Below are positions 8,382 to 15,538 of a stretch of DNA of 64,000 bases, one piece after another (position 1 is the first letter of the stretch; every line of letters starts with the position of its first letter). The translations under genes were made by a program, and so were the position numbers. This stretch comes from Halomarina oriensis. GTDB lineage: Archaea; Halobacteriota; Halobacteria; Halobacteriales; Haloarculaceae. Location of the stretch: NCBI RefSeq assembly GCF_009791395.1, contig NZ_WSZK01000036.1, positions 1-64,000 of the forward strand. The letters are read 5' to 3'. Below the pieces are notes generated by a model. It did not search any database. It saw only the letters and a program-made list of their open reading frames with translations, and was not told the DNA's origin.

Positions 8382-8750
8382 TGATGAATAGGGGCCGGCG
8401 GATGTCCGGGGCGGGCGACCCGGTGGTGGAGGAACCACCGCGTGGAGGGGCGCGGTGGGGAGGAACTGACGAGCGTCAGCGAGGGAGGCGACATGCGTCG
8501 CCGGAGGGCATCACAGCATGTGCCCGCCGGCGGTGAAGCCGGCCGGGCGGACCACGCCCTCCAGAGTGGGCCGTCTCCGGGTCGCCACGCGCACGATGCC
8601 GTGGCTCACGGGCACTCAGAAGGTGCTCTATGGCGTGGCGGTGCCACACACAGAGCGAAGTCCCACCACCCGGAGTCGAACCGAGTCCGCGGCCTGACCG
8701 CGGTGGGTGACCGGACGCGACGGAACGGGAGGAGAACCGGACGGCAGCGG
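8382..8750 (-). other. Hairpin-rich non-coding region upstream of sheath
   Basis: No frame here reads as acidic haloviral protein. Many perfect short stems occur in series, such as GGTGG/CCACC (about 8430-8448), CTGAC/GTCAG, GGCGAC/GTCGCC, GGGCA/TGCCC, GTGGC/GCCAC and CCGCGG/CCGCGG. The tRNA-like element at 8662-8707 sits at its upstream end. The stretch may be a structured leader of the sheath mRNA or a separate small RNA. No promoter box like that at 15103 was found here. Confidence 0.55.
8662..8707 (-). ncRNA. tRNA-like minihelix 1 (acceptor stem + T-arm)
   Basis: Minus-strand RNA: 7-base stem CCCACCG/UGGUGGG, a 15-base link that folds as CCGCGG-type hairpin sequence, a 5-base T-stem CUCGG/CCGGG and a 7-base loop UUCGACU. 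The last acceptor pair is G-U and one T-stem pair is U-G. On the plus strand both would be A-C mismatches, so the sense is minus. There is no D-arm, so this is not a normal tRNA. The loop has the invariant T-loop order (UUC, A at the fifth place). Confidence 0.5.
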
Positions 8751-8969
8751 TTAATCGACGAGCAGTTTCACGTCGCGGTAGTTGCGCTCGGTCCCGACGA
8801 CGCCGTCGAGTGCAGCGATGTGGTCGGCCTGCTCGGGCGTGGCCTCGACGAGAAGCGTCGCCCGGCCGACACGCTCGCGGAGCGTTGCGTCGGTGTCGGC
8901 GATGCGGGCGGCGACCTCGTCTCGCGGGGCTGAACAGCCCACGAGGAGATCGGGGAGGTCGTCAGTCAT
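8751..8969 (-). CDS. Small hypothetical protein
   Basis: 72 residues, alpha/beta (ATLLVEATPEQADHIAALDG). It resembles small ferredoxin-like regulatory folds but has no clear match. It overlaps the upstream zinc-ribbon gene by 4 bases (ATGA). Confidence 0.7.
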   Translation of the reverse strand: MTDDLPDLLVGCSAPRDEVAARIADTDATLRERVGRATLLVEATPEQADHIAALDGVVGTERNYRDVKLLVD

Positions 8970-9133
8970 AGTTCTACGAAAAAGCGCTTATCACAGCGTC
9001 CACAAACGGCGAGGCCGTTCACTTCACTGGGTGTTGTTGCGTCGGCCCCACAGAACGGGCAGTATTCGATGTGGTCGTTGAGACGAGGGCCGTATCTTCC
9101 GAGCAAGTCCGCGAGAGGGCACTCGTCAGTCAT
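8966..9133 (-). CDS. Zinc-ribbon protein, 55 aa
   Basis: The ATG at 9133 overlaps the upstream stop by 8 bases (ATGACTGA), which decides the start. CPFCG and CGRCDK pairs about 20 residues apart form a zinc ribbon near the C-terminus. It is one of several ribbons inserted between the tail-completion genes and the sheath. Confidence 0.75.
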   Translation of the reverse strand: MTDECPLADLLGRYGPRLNDHIEYCPFCGADATTPSEVNGLAVCGRCDKRFFVEL

Positions 9134-9812
9134 CAACCTCACCGGTTCGGACGAGTACGCCCGCCTTGACGAGCGCGTCTTCGTCGTATTCGTCGCCCGA
9201 CCACTCGACGTGGCGGGACTGGTTGGCCATGAAGAACATTGCGAGGTGGGTGTAGAACGATTCCTCACCAGCGTCGTTCGTGAGGCCGTCGTGGGCGACG
9301 ACCCACGACGAAGACGACAGACAGCCAACCTCGCCGAGCACGTCGAACCACTCCTGCTTGGAGTCGTAGTCGCTTCGCGGCGGTGTGGCGAAGACAGCGA
9401 CAGGACTGGGCGAGTACATCGGACGGACCACCGCGTCGATAGCACACGCCTGTTCGATATCGGCTGGTGTGATAATCGGCGGGGCGACCGTCAGGACCGA
9501 CGCGTCGGCGGCGGACTCTGGGACGGACTCCCGCAGGGCGTCGGGCGTCCACTCCTCGACGACGGCGACTTCGATGAGCCTGACACCGACGTCCCGAAGG
9601 CGCTCGACGTGTGTGAGCGCCGGGTTAGTCGCGCCGAGTACCTCGCCGAGGTCACTATTGGCCGGCAGGAGCGTTCCGACTGCCGTTTCGTCCGTGTCAG
9701 CCGTCGGCGTCGTGAGGATGACGACTGGCCAGGGCGGGACTGGGTCGGGGTCGGGGTCCGGCGCGGCGAAAAAGTCGTCCGGAACGACGTCGCTGATTGG
9801 TGTGTCAGTCAT
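9126..9812 (-). CDS. Hypothetical protein, sheath-operon
   Basis: 228 residues. After a Pro/Asp-rich head comes an alpha/beta domain with strand-helix units (VVILTTPTADTDETAV, RDVGVRLIEVAVVEEW, AVVRPMYSPSPVAVFATP). The pattern recalls the outer domain of contractile-tail sheath proteins, but the similarity is weak and could be chance. It lies two genes upstream of the sheath in the same operon. Function not known. Confidence 0.7.
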   Translation of the reverse strand: MTDTPISDVVPDDFFAAPDPDPDPVPPWPVVILTTPTADTDETAVGTLLPANSDLGEVLGATNPALTHVERLRDVGVRLIEVAVVEEWTPDALRESVPESAADASVLTVAPPIITPADIEQACAIDAVVRPMYSPSPVAVFATPPRSDYDSKQEWFDVLGEVGCLSSSSWVVAHDGLTNDAGEESFYTHLAMFFMANQSRHVEWSGDEYDEDALVKAGVLVRTGEVDD

Positions 9813-10026
9813 TGTTCACCGGGACGAGCACCATTTCGTACTCAGCACCACAGTCCGCGCAAGTTGCACCTGCTTGTCCATCTGAATTGCCGTGACCAGC
9901 GTGGAGGCGCACTCGACCGTAGAATCCGTCCGCTCCGCATTTAGGACAGTGGTCAGTGTTAAGCGACGGATGGACGCTGCCGCCACCTTCCCGGATGAAC
10001 GAAACGCGCGGGGGGTCGTCAGTCAT
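9805..10026 (-). CDS. Zinc-ribbon protein, 73 aa
   Basis: Zinc site from CPKCG (about residue 27) and CADCG (about 56), with His residues between. Start ATG at 10026 overlaps the upstream stop by one base. The C-terminal ending EYEMVLVPVNND is close to the FEAALVPVGDGA ending of the gene at 11441, so these two are probably paralogs. Confidence 0.75.
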   Translation of the reverse strand: MTDDPPRVSFIREGGGSVHPSLNTDHCPKCGADGFYGRVRLHAGHGNSDGQAGATCADCGAEYEMVLVPVNND

Positions 10027-10511
10027 CAAATCACCCTCACGAGCGCCGTCTCGAACGCGGCGTCGCACTTGTTGCACTCGAAGCGGACCGGGCTGGTCGG
10101 GCCGTCGACACGCCCCTGTCGGTTGAGCCAGTGTGCCGGGCTTTCGCAAGACGGGCAGACCTGTTCTTGTGCATCGACGATACCCATCGTCACACGAGTG
10201 TTCTCGGCGAGGCAGTAGGTTCTGAGCGAGCTGTAGTCGTACGCGACGGCGTCGAGTTCTTCTTCAGTGGCCGAGTCGGGAAGGGCCGCGAGGTAGTCAT
10301 CGAACGTGATTGTATCACCGATGGCGAGGGTATCGGCCACCTCCGGGTGAATGGCGAACGAATCGCCTATCATCTGGTGCGTGCGGATGATGGTCAGATA
10401 GTCACTCCGAGCGAACAGCGAGAGGTCGGCGACTCGAAACTGTGGCGTGAGTTTCTTCTCGTGTTCATCGTAGCCATGCGTGACGAGGAACGTCGGCGGG
10501 TCGTCGCCCAT
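10026..10511 (-). CDS. Hypothetical protein with C-terminal zinc ribbon
   Basis: 161 residues. The first 110 look like an ASCH- or PUA-like small domain (DSFAIHPEVADTLAIGDTI), but this is uncertain. The end carries a ribbon (CPSC...CNKC) and closes with FETALVRVI, like two neighbouring ribbon genes. This suggests a ribbon module copied among genes of this block. Confidence 0.7.
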   Translation of the reverse strand: MGDDPPTFLVTHGYDEHEKKLTPQFRVADLSLFARSDYLTIIRTHQMIGDSFAIHPEVADTLAIGDTITFDDYLAALPDSATEEELDAVAYDYSSLRTYCLAENTRVTMGIVDAQEQVCPSCESPAHWLNRQGRVDGPTSPVRFECNKCDAAFETALVRVI

Positions 10512-10702
10512 CAGATGACCACCACCGTCACGTCACACTGCGGGCAAGAGCGACTCGTCGTCGCGCCATCGCCGGTGCCGTCGAGTAGCGCCCCACAGGT
10601 CAGGCACTCGTCGGGATGGGCGTCCGGGTCGTAGCGCTCCGGGTCGTAACTGACGTGGTCCTCGGTGGTCGCGGTGCAGTTGTCGAACACCATCACGGCC
10701 AC
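10511..10702 (-). CDS. Zinc-ribbon protein, paralog of the gene at 59483
   Basis: 63 residues. YDPERYDPDAHPDECLTCG and then SCPQC with TVVVI at the end. The gene at 59483-59668 has the same order (YDPDRYDPAETNTHCLDCG, TCTTC, TVLVR). Two copies 49 kb apart in one genome argue for a useful role, which is unknown. Confidence 0.75.
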   Translation of the reverse strand: MAVMVFDNCTATTEDHVSYDPERYDPDAHPDECLTCGALLDGTGDGATTSRSCPQCDVTVVVI

Positions 10703-10703
10703 C

Positions 10704-10898
10704 TCACAGTGGCGGCCCCTCGTCGTGATGGGATTTTGTCGCCATGAGATACATCAACGCGGCGTTAGTCTGGTTGATGGCACGGTTGACCGCGTACTCA
10801 CGCTGATGACTGTCCAGTGACTCGTCTCGAAGCGCCTTGAGTGCGTTTTCGAGGTGCGTCTCGGCGTTCTCGTGGTATTCCGGTGGTGGGAAGCTCAA
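10704..10898 (-). CDS. Small helical protein
   Basis: 64 residues, predicted almost fully helical (NAETHLENALKALRDESLD, then REYAVNRAINQTNAALMYL). It has no cysteines, unlike its neighbours. Overlaps the upstream membrane-protein gene by 4 bases. Confidence 0.65.
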   Translation of the reverse strand: MSFPPPEYHENAETHLENALKALRDESLDSHQREYAVNRAINQTNAALMYLMATKSHHDEGPPL

Positions 10899-11146
10899 TC
10901 AGAACCACCGCCGTTAGCGACGGCGAGAATCCAGAGAACGAAAATCACGAGAGCCATGGGTGGATTCGGAAGCACCCACCCAACACCGGCGAGGTGGGCA
11001 GCTTTGAACAGCGGAATCGCAATTACGAACAGTACGAGACCGATTAACGCAAAGAGCACAACCACGATTAGCCCGAATAAGACCAAATCTCTAGCTCCCC
11101 GCGAATTCACGCCAAGGTTCTTCACGCGGTCGCCAATGTCAGTCAT
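10895..11146 (-). CDS. Small membrane protein (two TM helices)
   Basis: 83 residues from the ATG at 11146, which overlaps the upstream stop as ATGA. One long hydrophobic stretch (LVLFGLIVVVLFALIGLVLF) is followed by a second (MALVIFVLWILAVA). Size and topology would fit a holin or another small viral membrane protein, but no family is recognised. Confidence 0.7.
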   Translation of the reverse strand: MTDIGDRVKNLGVNSRGARDLVLFGLIVVVLFALIGLVLFVIAIPLFKAAHLAGVGWVLPNPPMALVIFVLWILAVANGGGSD

Positions 11147-11271
11147 CGGCCAGCCTCGTATGTTCCGTCGAGCATCGCCTTGCACCATGGGCAAGCCGGG
11201 AGACCACACGCGGTGGCCGTACTGTCCGCAGGGAAGCCACCACCACACCGCGGGCACGTATAGTCAGGCAT
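11143..11271 (-). CDS. Zinc-ribbon protein, 42 aa
   Basis: Starts MPDYTCPRCGGGF at an ATG at 11271 that overlaps the upstream stop by 8 bases. CPRC and CPWC, about 20 residues apart, make up nearly the whole protein. Confidence 0.65.
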   Translation of the reverse strand: MPDYTCPRCGGGFPADSTATACGLPACPWCKAMLDGTYEAGR

Positions 11272-11444
11272 CGTCGAGTAGGGTCCCCTCGAAGACGACT
11301 GGTCGGACCAGAATCGTTTCGTGGCGGAGTCGTGGGCTGCCAAGGGTTCCATCGCCGTCGTACTCGATGACGCCCGCTGCACGTAGCGCCGTGCAGTCGT
11401 CGGTGACGGGAGCTATCTTGCGGTTGAGGGAACTCGTCAGTCAT
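11264..11444 (-). pseudogene. Small gene with a frame break near its start
   Basis: From the ATG at 11444 (ATGA overlap with the upstream stop) the frame reads MTDEF and then loses sense. Dropping one C from the TTCCCTC run restores a continuous frame (LNRKIAPVTDDCTALRAAG, then VIEYDGDGTLG) to a TGA that overlaps the next start. The restored protein has about 59 residues and looks like part of a winged helix. Either the sequence has one extra base, the gene is broken, or a +1 shift is used. Confidence 0.55.
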
Positions 11445-11674
11445 GCGCCGTCACCCACGGGGACGAGTGCCGCCTCGAAACGAGCGCCACAGGAGTGACA
11501 CTCGCCTTCTATCGGCCCGGTTACTCGCCACTTGGCGAGCGGGACGTCGATATCTACGCCATCGGCGTCACCACACTCCGGACACCGCGACGGGCAGTCA
11601 AGGAGGGCGGGTCGGTCGCCGCCTTGCTCCCGTTTCCGGACACCTACGCGCGGATAGTCGACGGCATCGGTCAC
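11441..11674 (-). CDS. Zinc-ribbon protein, 77 aa
   Basis: GTG start at 11674, chosen because it overlaps the upstream stop as GTGA. Zinc pairs CPECG (about residue 31) and CHSCG (about 59). The tail FEAALVPVGDGA matches the ends of the ribbon genes at 9805 and 10026. Confidence 0.75.
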   Translation of the reverse strand: MTDAVDYPRVGVRKREQGGDRPALLDCPSRCPECGDADGVDIDVPLAKWRVTGPIEGECHSCGARFEAALVPVGDGA

Positions 11675-12093
11675 GCGAACCGCCCCTGATGCGGGTACCC
11701 GAAGCCTCGTTCGTCGCCCTCGTCGTCGGTGTCGAGTGGCACGGGCCAGTCGGGGGTGTAGCCACCTACACGCTCGCTGTGGACGACTCGTCCACCAGTC
11801 CGGCCACAACGACGACGAACCACCTCATGGCGAATCCAGCCCTCGTGTGGGCCGTCAGTGGCGAAGCGAAGCCGCTCGCGGTAGAACGGCTGGCCATCGG
11901 CCTCGCCGCGCACCTCGGCCGCGAACGGGTAGGTGGCGTCGATAGTGTGGAACGCGACGACGTGGAAATTGCCCGTCTCCCACGTGAGCGACTCGACGGT
12001 CACGGGTCCCGACAGGCGGACGGTGGCGAGACCGCGCAATGCACCGTGGATGGCCTCGCGGTCGTAGTCGTAGCCAGAGTCAGAGTCGGTCAT
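11671..12093 (-). CDS. Hypothetical protein
   Basis: 140 residues, alternating strands and loops (GNFHVVAFHTIDATYPF, PFYRERLRFATDG) that suggest a small beta barrel. No motif recognised. Overlaps both neighbours by 4 bases. Confidence 0.7.
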   Translation of the reverse strand: MTDSDSGYDYDREAIHGALRGLATVRLSGPVTVESLTWETGNFHVVAFHTIDATYPFAAEVRGEADGQPFYRERLRFATDGPHEGWIRHEVVRRRCGRTGGRVVHSERVGGYTPDWPVPLDTDDEGDERGFGYPHQGRFA

Positions 12094-12239
12094 AGCCCCA
12101 CATCGTCGAGATTAGCGACGCTGTCACGGACCGATTCGAGGGCGGCGATTGCTCCCGCCGTATCGCCCGTCTGCGTGAGATACCCGCTGACGGCGTTCCG
12201 AAGCTTCTCGTCGAGGCCCTCGGGGACGTCCTCACTCAT
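12090..12239 (-). CDS. Small protein, 49 aa
   Basis: ATG at 12239 overlaps the upstream stop (ATGA), and the TGA at 12090 overlaps the next ATG. Reads MSEDVPEGLDEKLRNAV, then GDTAGAIAALESVRDSVANL: one or two amphipathic helices. Composition is that of the neighbours, so it is very likely a real gene although short. Confidence 0.65.
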   Translation of the reverse strand: MSEDVPEGLDEKLRNAVSGYLTQTGDTAGAIAALESVRDSVANLDDVGL

Positions 12240-12472
12240 CGTCGAACACCACGGAACGAGGCCGCGACCCCCACGGCACAGCCCACACAGAGCGTGAGTC
12301 GAGCAGTCTCGACAGCGCGGGCTCCGTCTGGGGCGACGTCAGCGGCCTGGGGTGTCTCCGGGGCGCGTTTGACGAACGTGTGAGCAGGGTCGCCAGCGAA
12401 GGCGTCCTCACAACAGCCACACACGAACGTGTTATCGGCCGAGTCGTCTGAAGCGGCGGTCTGAGCGACCAT
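12236..12472 (-). CDS. Small zinc-binding protein, 78 aa
   Basis: Starts MVAQTAASDD at the ATG at 12472, with a promoter box 21 bases upstream; this rules out the longer in-frame start at 12517, which would lie upstream of that box. FVCGCCEDAF and CVGC give four or five cysteines for a zinc site. It is the first gene of the zinc-ribbon block, so that block has its own leaderless promoter. Confidence 0.7.
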   Translation of the reverse strand: MVAQTAASDDSADNTFVCGCCEDAFAGDPAHTFVKRAPETPQAADVAPDGARAVETARLTLCVGCAVGVAASFRGVRR

Positions 12473-12493
12473 ACCCCGACACACGCCCCTCGC

Positions 12494-12506
12494 CTCTTGA
12501 GTAGGG
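12494..12506 (-). promoter_or_regulatory. Promoter box (P-box), site 2
   Basis: CCCTACTCAAGAG in the sense direction, 21 bases before the ATG at 12472. It separates the zinc-ribbon block from the tail-completion genes upstream. Confidence 0.7.
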
Positions 12507-12513
12507 CCTTCAG

Positions 12514-13179
12514 TCATGGCTCGTAGCGGATTTCGACCGTCCGCTCGCCACCGTGGACACCCTCGCTGGGTTGGATATCGAACCCGGCGACCGCGTCGAG
12601 CGTCGCCACGTCCGTCAACAGGTATCGACAGGTGAGCGTGAACTGATAGCCCGCCACCTCCGTGTTCGCGCGCAACTCCGAGACGTTCACCGGCTCGCCG
12701 ACGTCACCCTGCCGGATCGTGAGAGGTATCTCGCCGGGGGCGTCACCGGCGGTTCGGAGCGTGCGCGGGACCGTGAACGCGAAGTGGCGATACACTGGCG
12801 GGACGAGTTGCTTGATGCGCTCGCCCGCACTCGTCGCCGTCGGTTCGTGGTGGCCCGCGGTGAGCATCGTCACCGACACCTCGTCGTACACCCGGCGACC
12901 TCGAAGTTCGTCTAACTGGGCGGGGTCGTCGGCGTCGACGTAGCCCAGTGTGTCGCCGATAGACTGCGCCGAGGAGAGGACGGCCGCCCGCTGGATGTCG
13001 AAGACGAGTGCGGGGTAGTCGACCGGGCTGGCGTCGTCGTCCGGGTCGAGGTCCTCGCGTGCCCACCAGCTATCGATGTCGAACGCACCCTCGTACGACC
13101 CATCGTCGAGGGCGTACTGGAGCGTGTACTCGTCGGGCGCTTGAGCGAGCAGGCGCTGTTGGGCAGGGTAGGGAAGCAT
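12514..13179 (-). CDS. Tail completion / terminator-like protein
   Basis: 221 residues. Long beta-rich C-terminal half (YRHFAFTVPRTLRTA, VAGYQFTLTCRYLLTDV, GERTVEIRYEP). It is the last of the run of connector genes behind the capsid gene, where tail-terminator proteins are usually found. The fold is not recognised from sequence, so the name rests mainly on order. AGYQF is also present in the connector gene at 14031. Confidence 0.55.
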   Translation of the reverse strand: MLPYPAQQRLLAQAPDEYTLQYALDDGSYEGAFDIDSWWAREDLDPDDDASPVDYPALVFDIQRAAVLSSAQSIGDTLGYVDADDPAQLDELRGRRVYDEVSVTMLTAGHHEPTATSAGERIKQLVPPVYRHFAFTVPRTLRTAGDAPGEIPLTIRQGDVGEPVNVSELRANTEVAGYQFTLTCRYLLTDVATLDAVAGFDIQPSEGVHGGERTVEIRYEP

Positions 13180-13194
13180 CGGTGAGGGAGAGAG

Positions 13195-13587
13195 TTACTC
13201 AGGCCCGGAGACGACGCGGAAGCCATCGTCGTCGGCGTCGGTCTCGGTATCGTCGTCGACGTGGCGGTCATCACGCACACACAGCCAGCGCGTCCGGTCG
13301 TGGCGAGCGGCGTGCTCGGCGTGGGCGAGTCGGTAGACCTCGCCGTCGATGCGCACCTGCCCGTCCTCGGCGAGGCCTTCGGCGTCCGGGGCCGTCAGGA
13401 GGTACTCGACACCGTCCATGTCGCCGAGTTGGTCGCGTGTGTATTCGGCGAGGCCTTTCGAGGAGTGATTCGCGGTGACCGTCTCCCACGGCCCGAACTC
13501 GAAGTCCGGATACCCGCCCTCGGTGTCGGTAGCGAGCAGTGGGCGATACTCGTGGGGCTCGCCGATGCGATACAGTGGGTCTTGCAT
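13195..13587 (-). CDS. Hypothetical connector-region protein
   Basis: 130 residues. PDFEFGPWETVTANHSSKG begins a domain that looks like a small beta barrel, with a very acidic tail (DDDTETDADDD). It lies 8 bases after the gp10-like gene. Head-tail joining is likely by position only. Confidence 0.6.
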   Translation of the reverse strand: MQDPLYRIGEPHEYRPLLATDTEGGYPDFEFGPWETVTANHSSKGLAEYTRDQLGDMDGVEYLLTAPDAEGLAEDGQVRIDGEVYRLAHAEHAARHDRTRWLCVRDDRHVDDDTETDADDDGFRVVSGPE

Positions 13588-13595
13588 GGTTCAGG

Positions 13596-14024
13596 TTAGA
13601 GTTGCTTCAGTGCGCGCGCCAGCGACCGGGCGGCAACACGGCCGGCGACGTCCTCGCCGTAGTCTGCTGCAGGGCCGATGACCGGCCGCGCAGGGATGTT
13701 CTTCTCGGGCACGCCATGCTCGTGGATGGCCAACAGCTTCCCGGCGCGCTCGGTCGTCGGGCCGTATCGGGCGACGCCGCCGCCCACGCTCGCGGTGCCC
13801 ATGTCCTCACGCGTCTCCTCGGAGTCGACCAGCGGCGTCGAGCCACCCTTCGCGCGAATCGTACTCGGGGCGTTGGGTGCCCACGGCGCGCCCTGGGCGT
13901 CTTGGCCGCTCTGCCAGTTGTCGTCGACCTGCTGGTGGATGGCGTCGGCGATGTCCATGGCGATGTCGTCCTCGGCGGCGGCGAGACTCGCCTGGACGCG
14001 CGGGATGAGGTTGAACTCCTGCAT
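13596..14024 (-). CDS. HK97 gp10 / virion morphogenesis-like tail protein
   Basis: 142 residues. Typical order for this family: N-terminal helices, NWQSGQDAQGAPWAPNAPST, a central LVDSEETREDM segment, then HEHGVPEKNIPARPVIGPA near the end. The family (HK97 gp10, Mu-type morphogenesis proteins) acts in head-tail joining or tail completion. Follows the connector gene at 14031 after 6 bases. Confidence 0.75.
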   Translation of the reverse strand: MQEFNLIPRVQASLAAAEDDIAMDIADAIHQQVDDNWQSGQDAQGAPWAPNAPSTIRAKGGSTPLVDSEETREDMGTASVGGGVARYGPTTERAGKLLAIHEHGVPEKNIPARPVIGPAADYGEDVAGRVAARSLARALKQL

Positions 14025-14030
14025 GGTGAG

Positions 14031-14516
14031 TCACTCCCACGGCGTGGCGTGGCGAACGACGGTGAGCGTCCCGTCGTCGATGGCCTCGCGGACACGGGCG
14101 TTCACGGTGACGGTCCGCTCGGGCTCGGAGAACTGATAGCCTGCGACGGCGTGTGTCGTCGAACGGACGCGAAGGCGCGTCCCGTCGGCGTAGTGGTCGT
14201 CGGCCGGCCGAATCGCTGGCGTCACCCCGAGGGTGTCGGCCACCGCGTCGGTCGACAGGCGAGCGTCGGGGTCGTCGAGGGCGTCCGTCCGGGCGTCGAT
14301 GGCCGTCTGTTCGTCGGCACTCGGTGTGTCGACGGCGTAGAGGCCGATAGGCGCGAAGGCGGCGAGCGGGCCGTCGTCGAGCAGGCCGACACGTGCCTTG
14401 TGCGTGGCTTCGTAGTCGGCGAGTAGCGACAACTCGGCGTCAGGCAGGCCACCGAGTCGGTCGGTCACGTCGGCGATGGACAGATCGTCGTAGTCGGTGA
14501 TGGGGAGCGAAGGCAT
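14031..14516 (-). CDS. Head-tail connector-like protein
   Basis: 161 residues from the ATG at 14516. The first 45 residues (LPITDYDDLSIADVTDRLGG, then LADYEATHKARVGLL) and the end (YQFSEPERTVTVNARVREAI) both resemble the matching parts of the gene at 15539. The two share an outer frame and differ in the middle. The start codon lies only 6 bases after the tRNA-like minihelix at 14523-14565. Confidence 0.65.
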   Translation of the reverse strand: MPSLPITDYDDLSIADVTDRLGGLPDAELSLLADYEATHKARVGLLDDGPLAAFAPIGLYAVDTPSADEQTAIDARTDALDDPDARLSTDAVADTLGVTPAIRPADDHYADGTRLRVRSTTHAVAGYQFSEPERTVTVNARVREAIDDGTLTVVRHATPWE

Positions 14517-15102
14517 AACACGCGACACCGGGCGAGTCGAACGCCCACGCGGTCCAACAGTGTCGTGAACACGCGCCGTTCACAGCGGCGCGTGTGCGAA
14601 ATGAGTTCCACGGAAGCAAGTGCGGGACGAGTCAGCCCGCAAACGACCGTCGAGTGTGACCCCGGACGGCCGCAACGATGGATGGGTAGGGGAAGGGGCG
14701 GGCGACGGTGGGGGAAATGATGAAACCCTGCCGCCGACCCGCATTGGTGGGGTGAAAGCGGACCCCAGACGACCGGTGGGCATCGAAGCCCACGCGCCTC
14801 GTGGCGCATCCAATCGGTCGCACCGGTGGGTAGGACCACCGGGACAGACGGACCCGAATCGGGGAGTGTGGCTAGACTCCCCCGGAGGTGGGGCACTATG
14901 CAAACCCCAAACGGCCGGTGGGTGTGACCCCGCTGCAGTGACGACGCCGGCCGCATTAGCATGCCGAGACGAACCACGATGCACCCACGGCCGCCGTGTC
15001 GCCGGGCGGCGACCCGTGGGGAGTGACCCGCGCAGCGTGCGTGGCCGGCCAGTCTCAGAGGGGACGAGGCGACCGACCACACCACAGCCGAGGGCCGACC
15101 CC
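14517..15102 (-). other. Hairpin-rich non-coding region driven by a P-box
   Basis: Nearly 600 bases without a haloviral-type frame. The minus frame from the GTG at 15080 is open for 166 codons, but it is Arg/Pro/Ser-rich and unlike any neighbour. Perfect stems follow one another: ACACGCGCCG/CGGCGCGTGT (14569-14595), TGGGC/GCCCA (14777-14792), CCGGTGG/CCACCGG (14823-14842), GGGGAGT/ACTCCCC (14861-14882) and GGGG/CCCC (14890-14908). CCGGTGGG occurs three times. A promoter box stands at the upstream end and a tRNA-like element at the downstream end. A structured RNA or long leader for the connector genes is the simplest reading. Confidence 0.55.
14523..14565 (-). ncRNA. tRNA-like minihelix 2 (acceptor stem + T-arm)
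   Basis: Minus-strand RNA: 7-base stem CGACACU/GGUGUCG, a 12-base link, 5-base T-stem GGGCG/CGCCC and the loop UUCGACU. The last stem pair is U-G in this sense and would be an A-C mismatch on the plus strand. It ends 6 bases before the ATG at 14516, so cutting by a tRNA 3'-processing enzyme would leave a nearly leaderless connector mRNA. That use is inference. Confidence 0.5.
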
Positions 15103-15115
15103 CTCTTGAGTAGGG
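15103..15115 (-). promoter_or_regulatory. Promoter box (P-box), site 3
   Basis: CCCTACTCAAGAG, 22 bases before a GTG at 15080. No normal gene follows, so this site probably starts the structured RNA of 14517-15102 and the connector genes behind it. Confidence 0.6.
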
Positions 15116-15127
15116 GGTAGCCAATGG

Positions 15128-15535
15128 TCAGTTCACGAAGACGCTCGTCGGCGAGCGCGTGTGCCGACCGAGGCGATTGGTCGGGTCGACGTCAAGCGCC
15201 CGCGCCCAGAACGGACTCGCCAGCCCATCGGGGCCGACAGCCGTCACGTCCGTGTCGTACTCGACGGACGTGTCCATGTCCGAGTCCGCAGCGACGCGGA
15301 CACCCTCGTCGAGCGCGCCGACCACGTCGGGATAGGCGTAGTGGGCGGCGACGAGCGTCTCCAGGCGCTCCAGAATGGTGGCACGCCGTGGGTGCTCGGC
15401 GGGCAGGTGGTCGCTCACCCGCTGGTCGACGAGCAGGTGGGCGTCGGTGATGGCGTCGGCCATCGTCTCCGAGGCGACGTCCAGTGAACCACCGTAGGCG
15501 TTGGTCACGCGCTCGGCGTCGGTGCGGGCGGCCAT
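15128..15535 (-). CDS. Head-tail connector / adaptor-like protein
   Basis: 135 residues, mainly helical in the first two thirds (MADAITDAHLLVDQRVSDHL, ATILERLETLVAAHYAY), as in phage head-tail adaptor proteins of the gp6/gp15 type. It lies in the usual place, two genes after the capsid gene. The family call is by helix pattern and position. Confidence 0.6.
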   Translation of the reverse strand: MAARTDAERVTNAYGGSLDVASETMADAITDAHLLVDQRVSDHLPAEHPRRATILERLETLVAAHYAYPDVVGALDEGVRVAADSDMDTSVEYDTDVTAVGPDGLASPFWARALDVDPTNRLGRHTRSPTSVFVN

Positions 15536-15538
15536 TGG

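Noticed and set aside
8662-8707. A normal tRNA gene (tRNA-Leu CAG)
   Set aside because: The T-arm and acceptor stem fit, and GTCAGGC could be an anticodon loop, but there is no D-arm and no long variable arm; the element is far too short.
14580-15080. A 166-codon protein behind P-box 3
   Set aside because: Composition is Arg/Pro/Ser-rich and unlike every neighbour, and the DNA is full of hairpins. Kept only as an alternative to a non-coding RNA.
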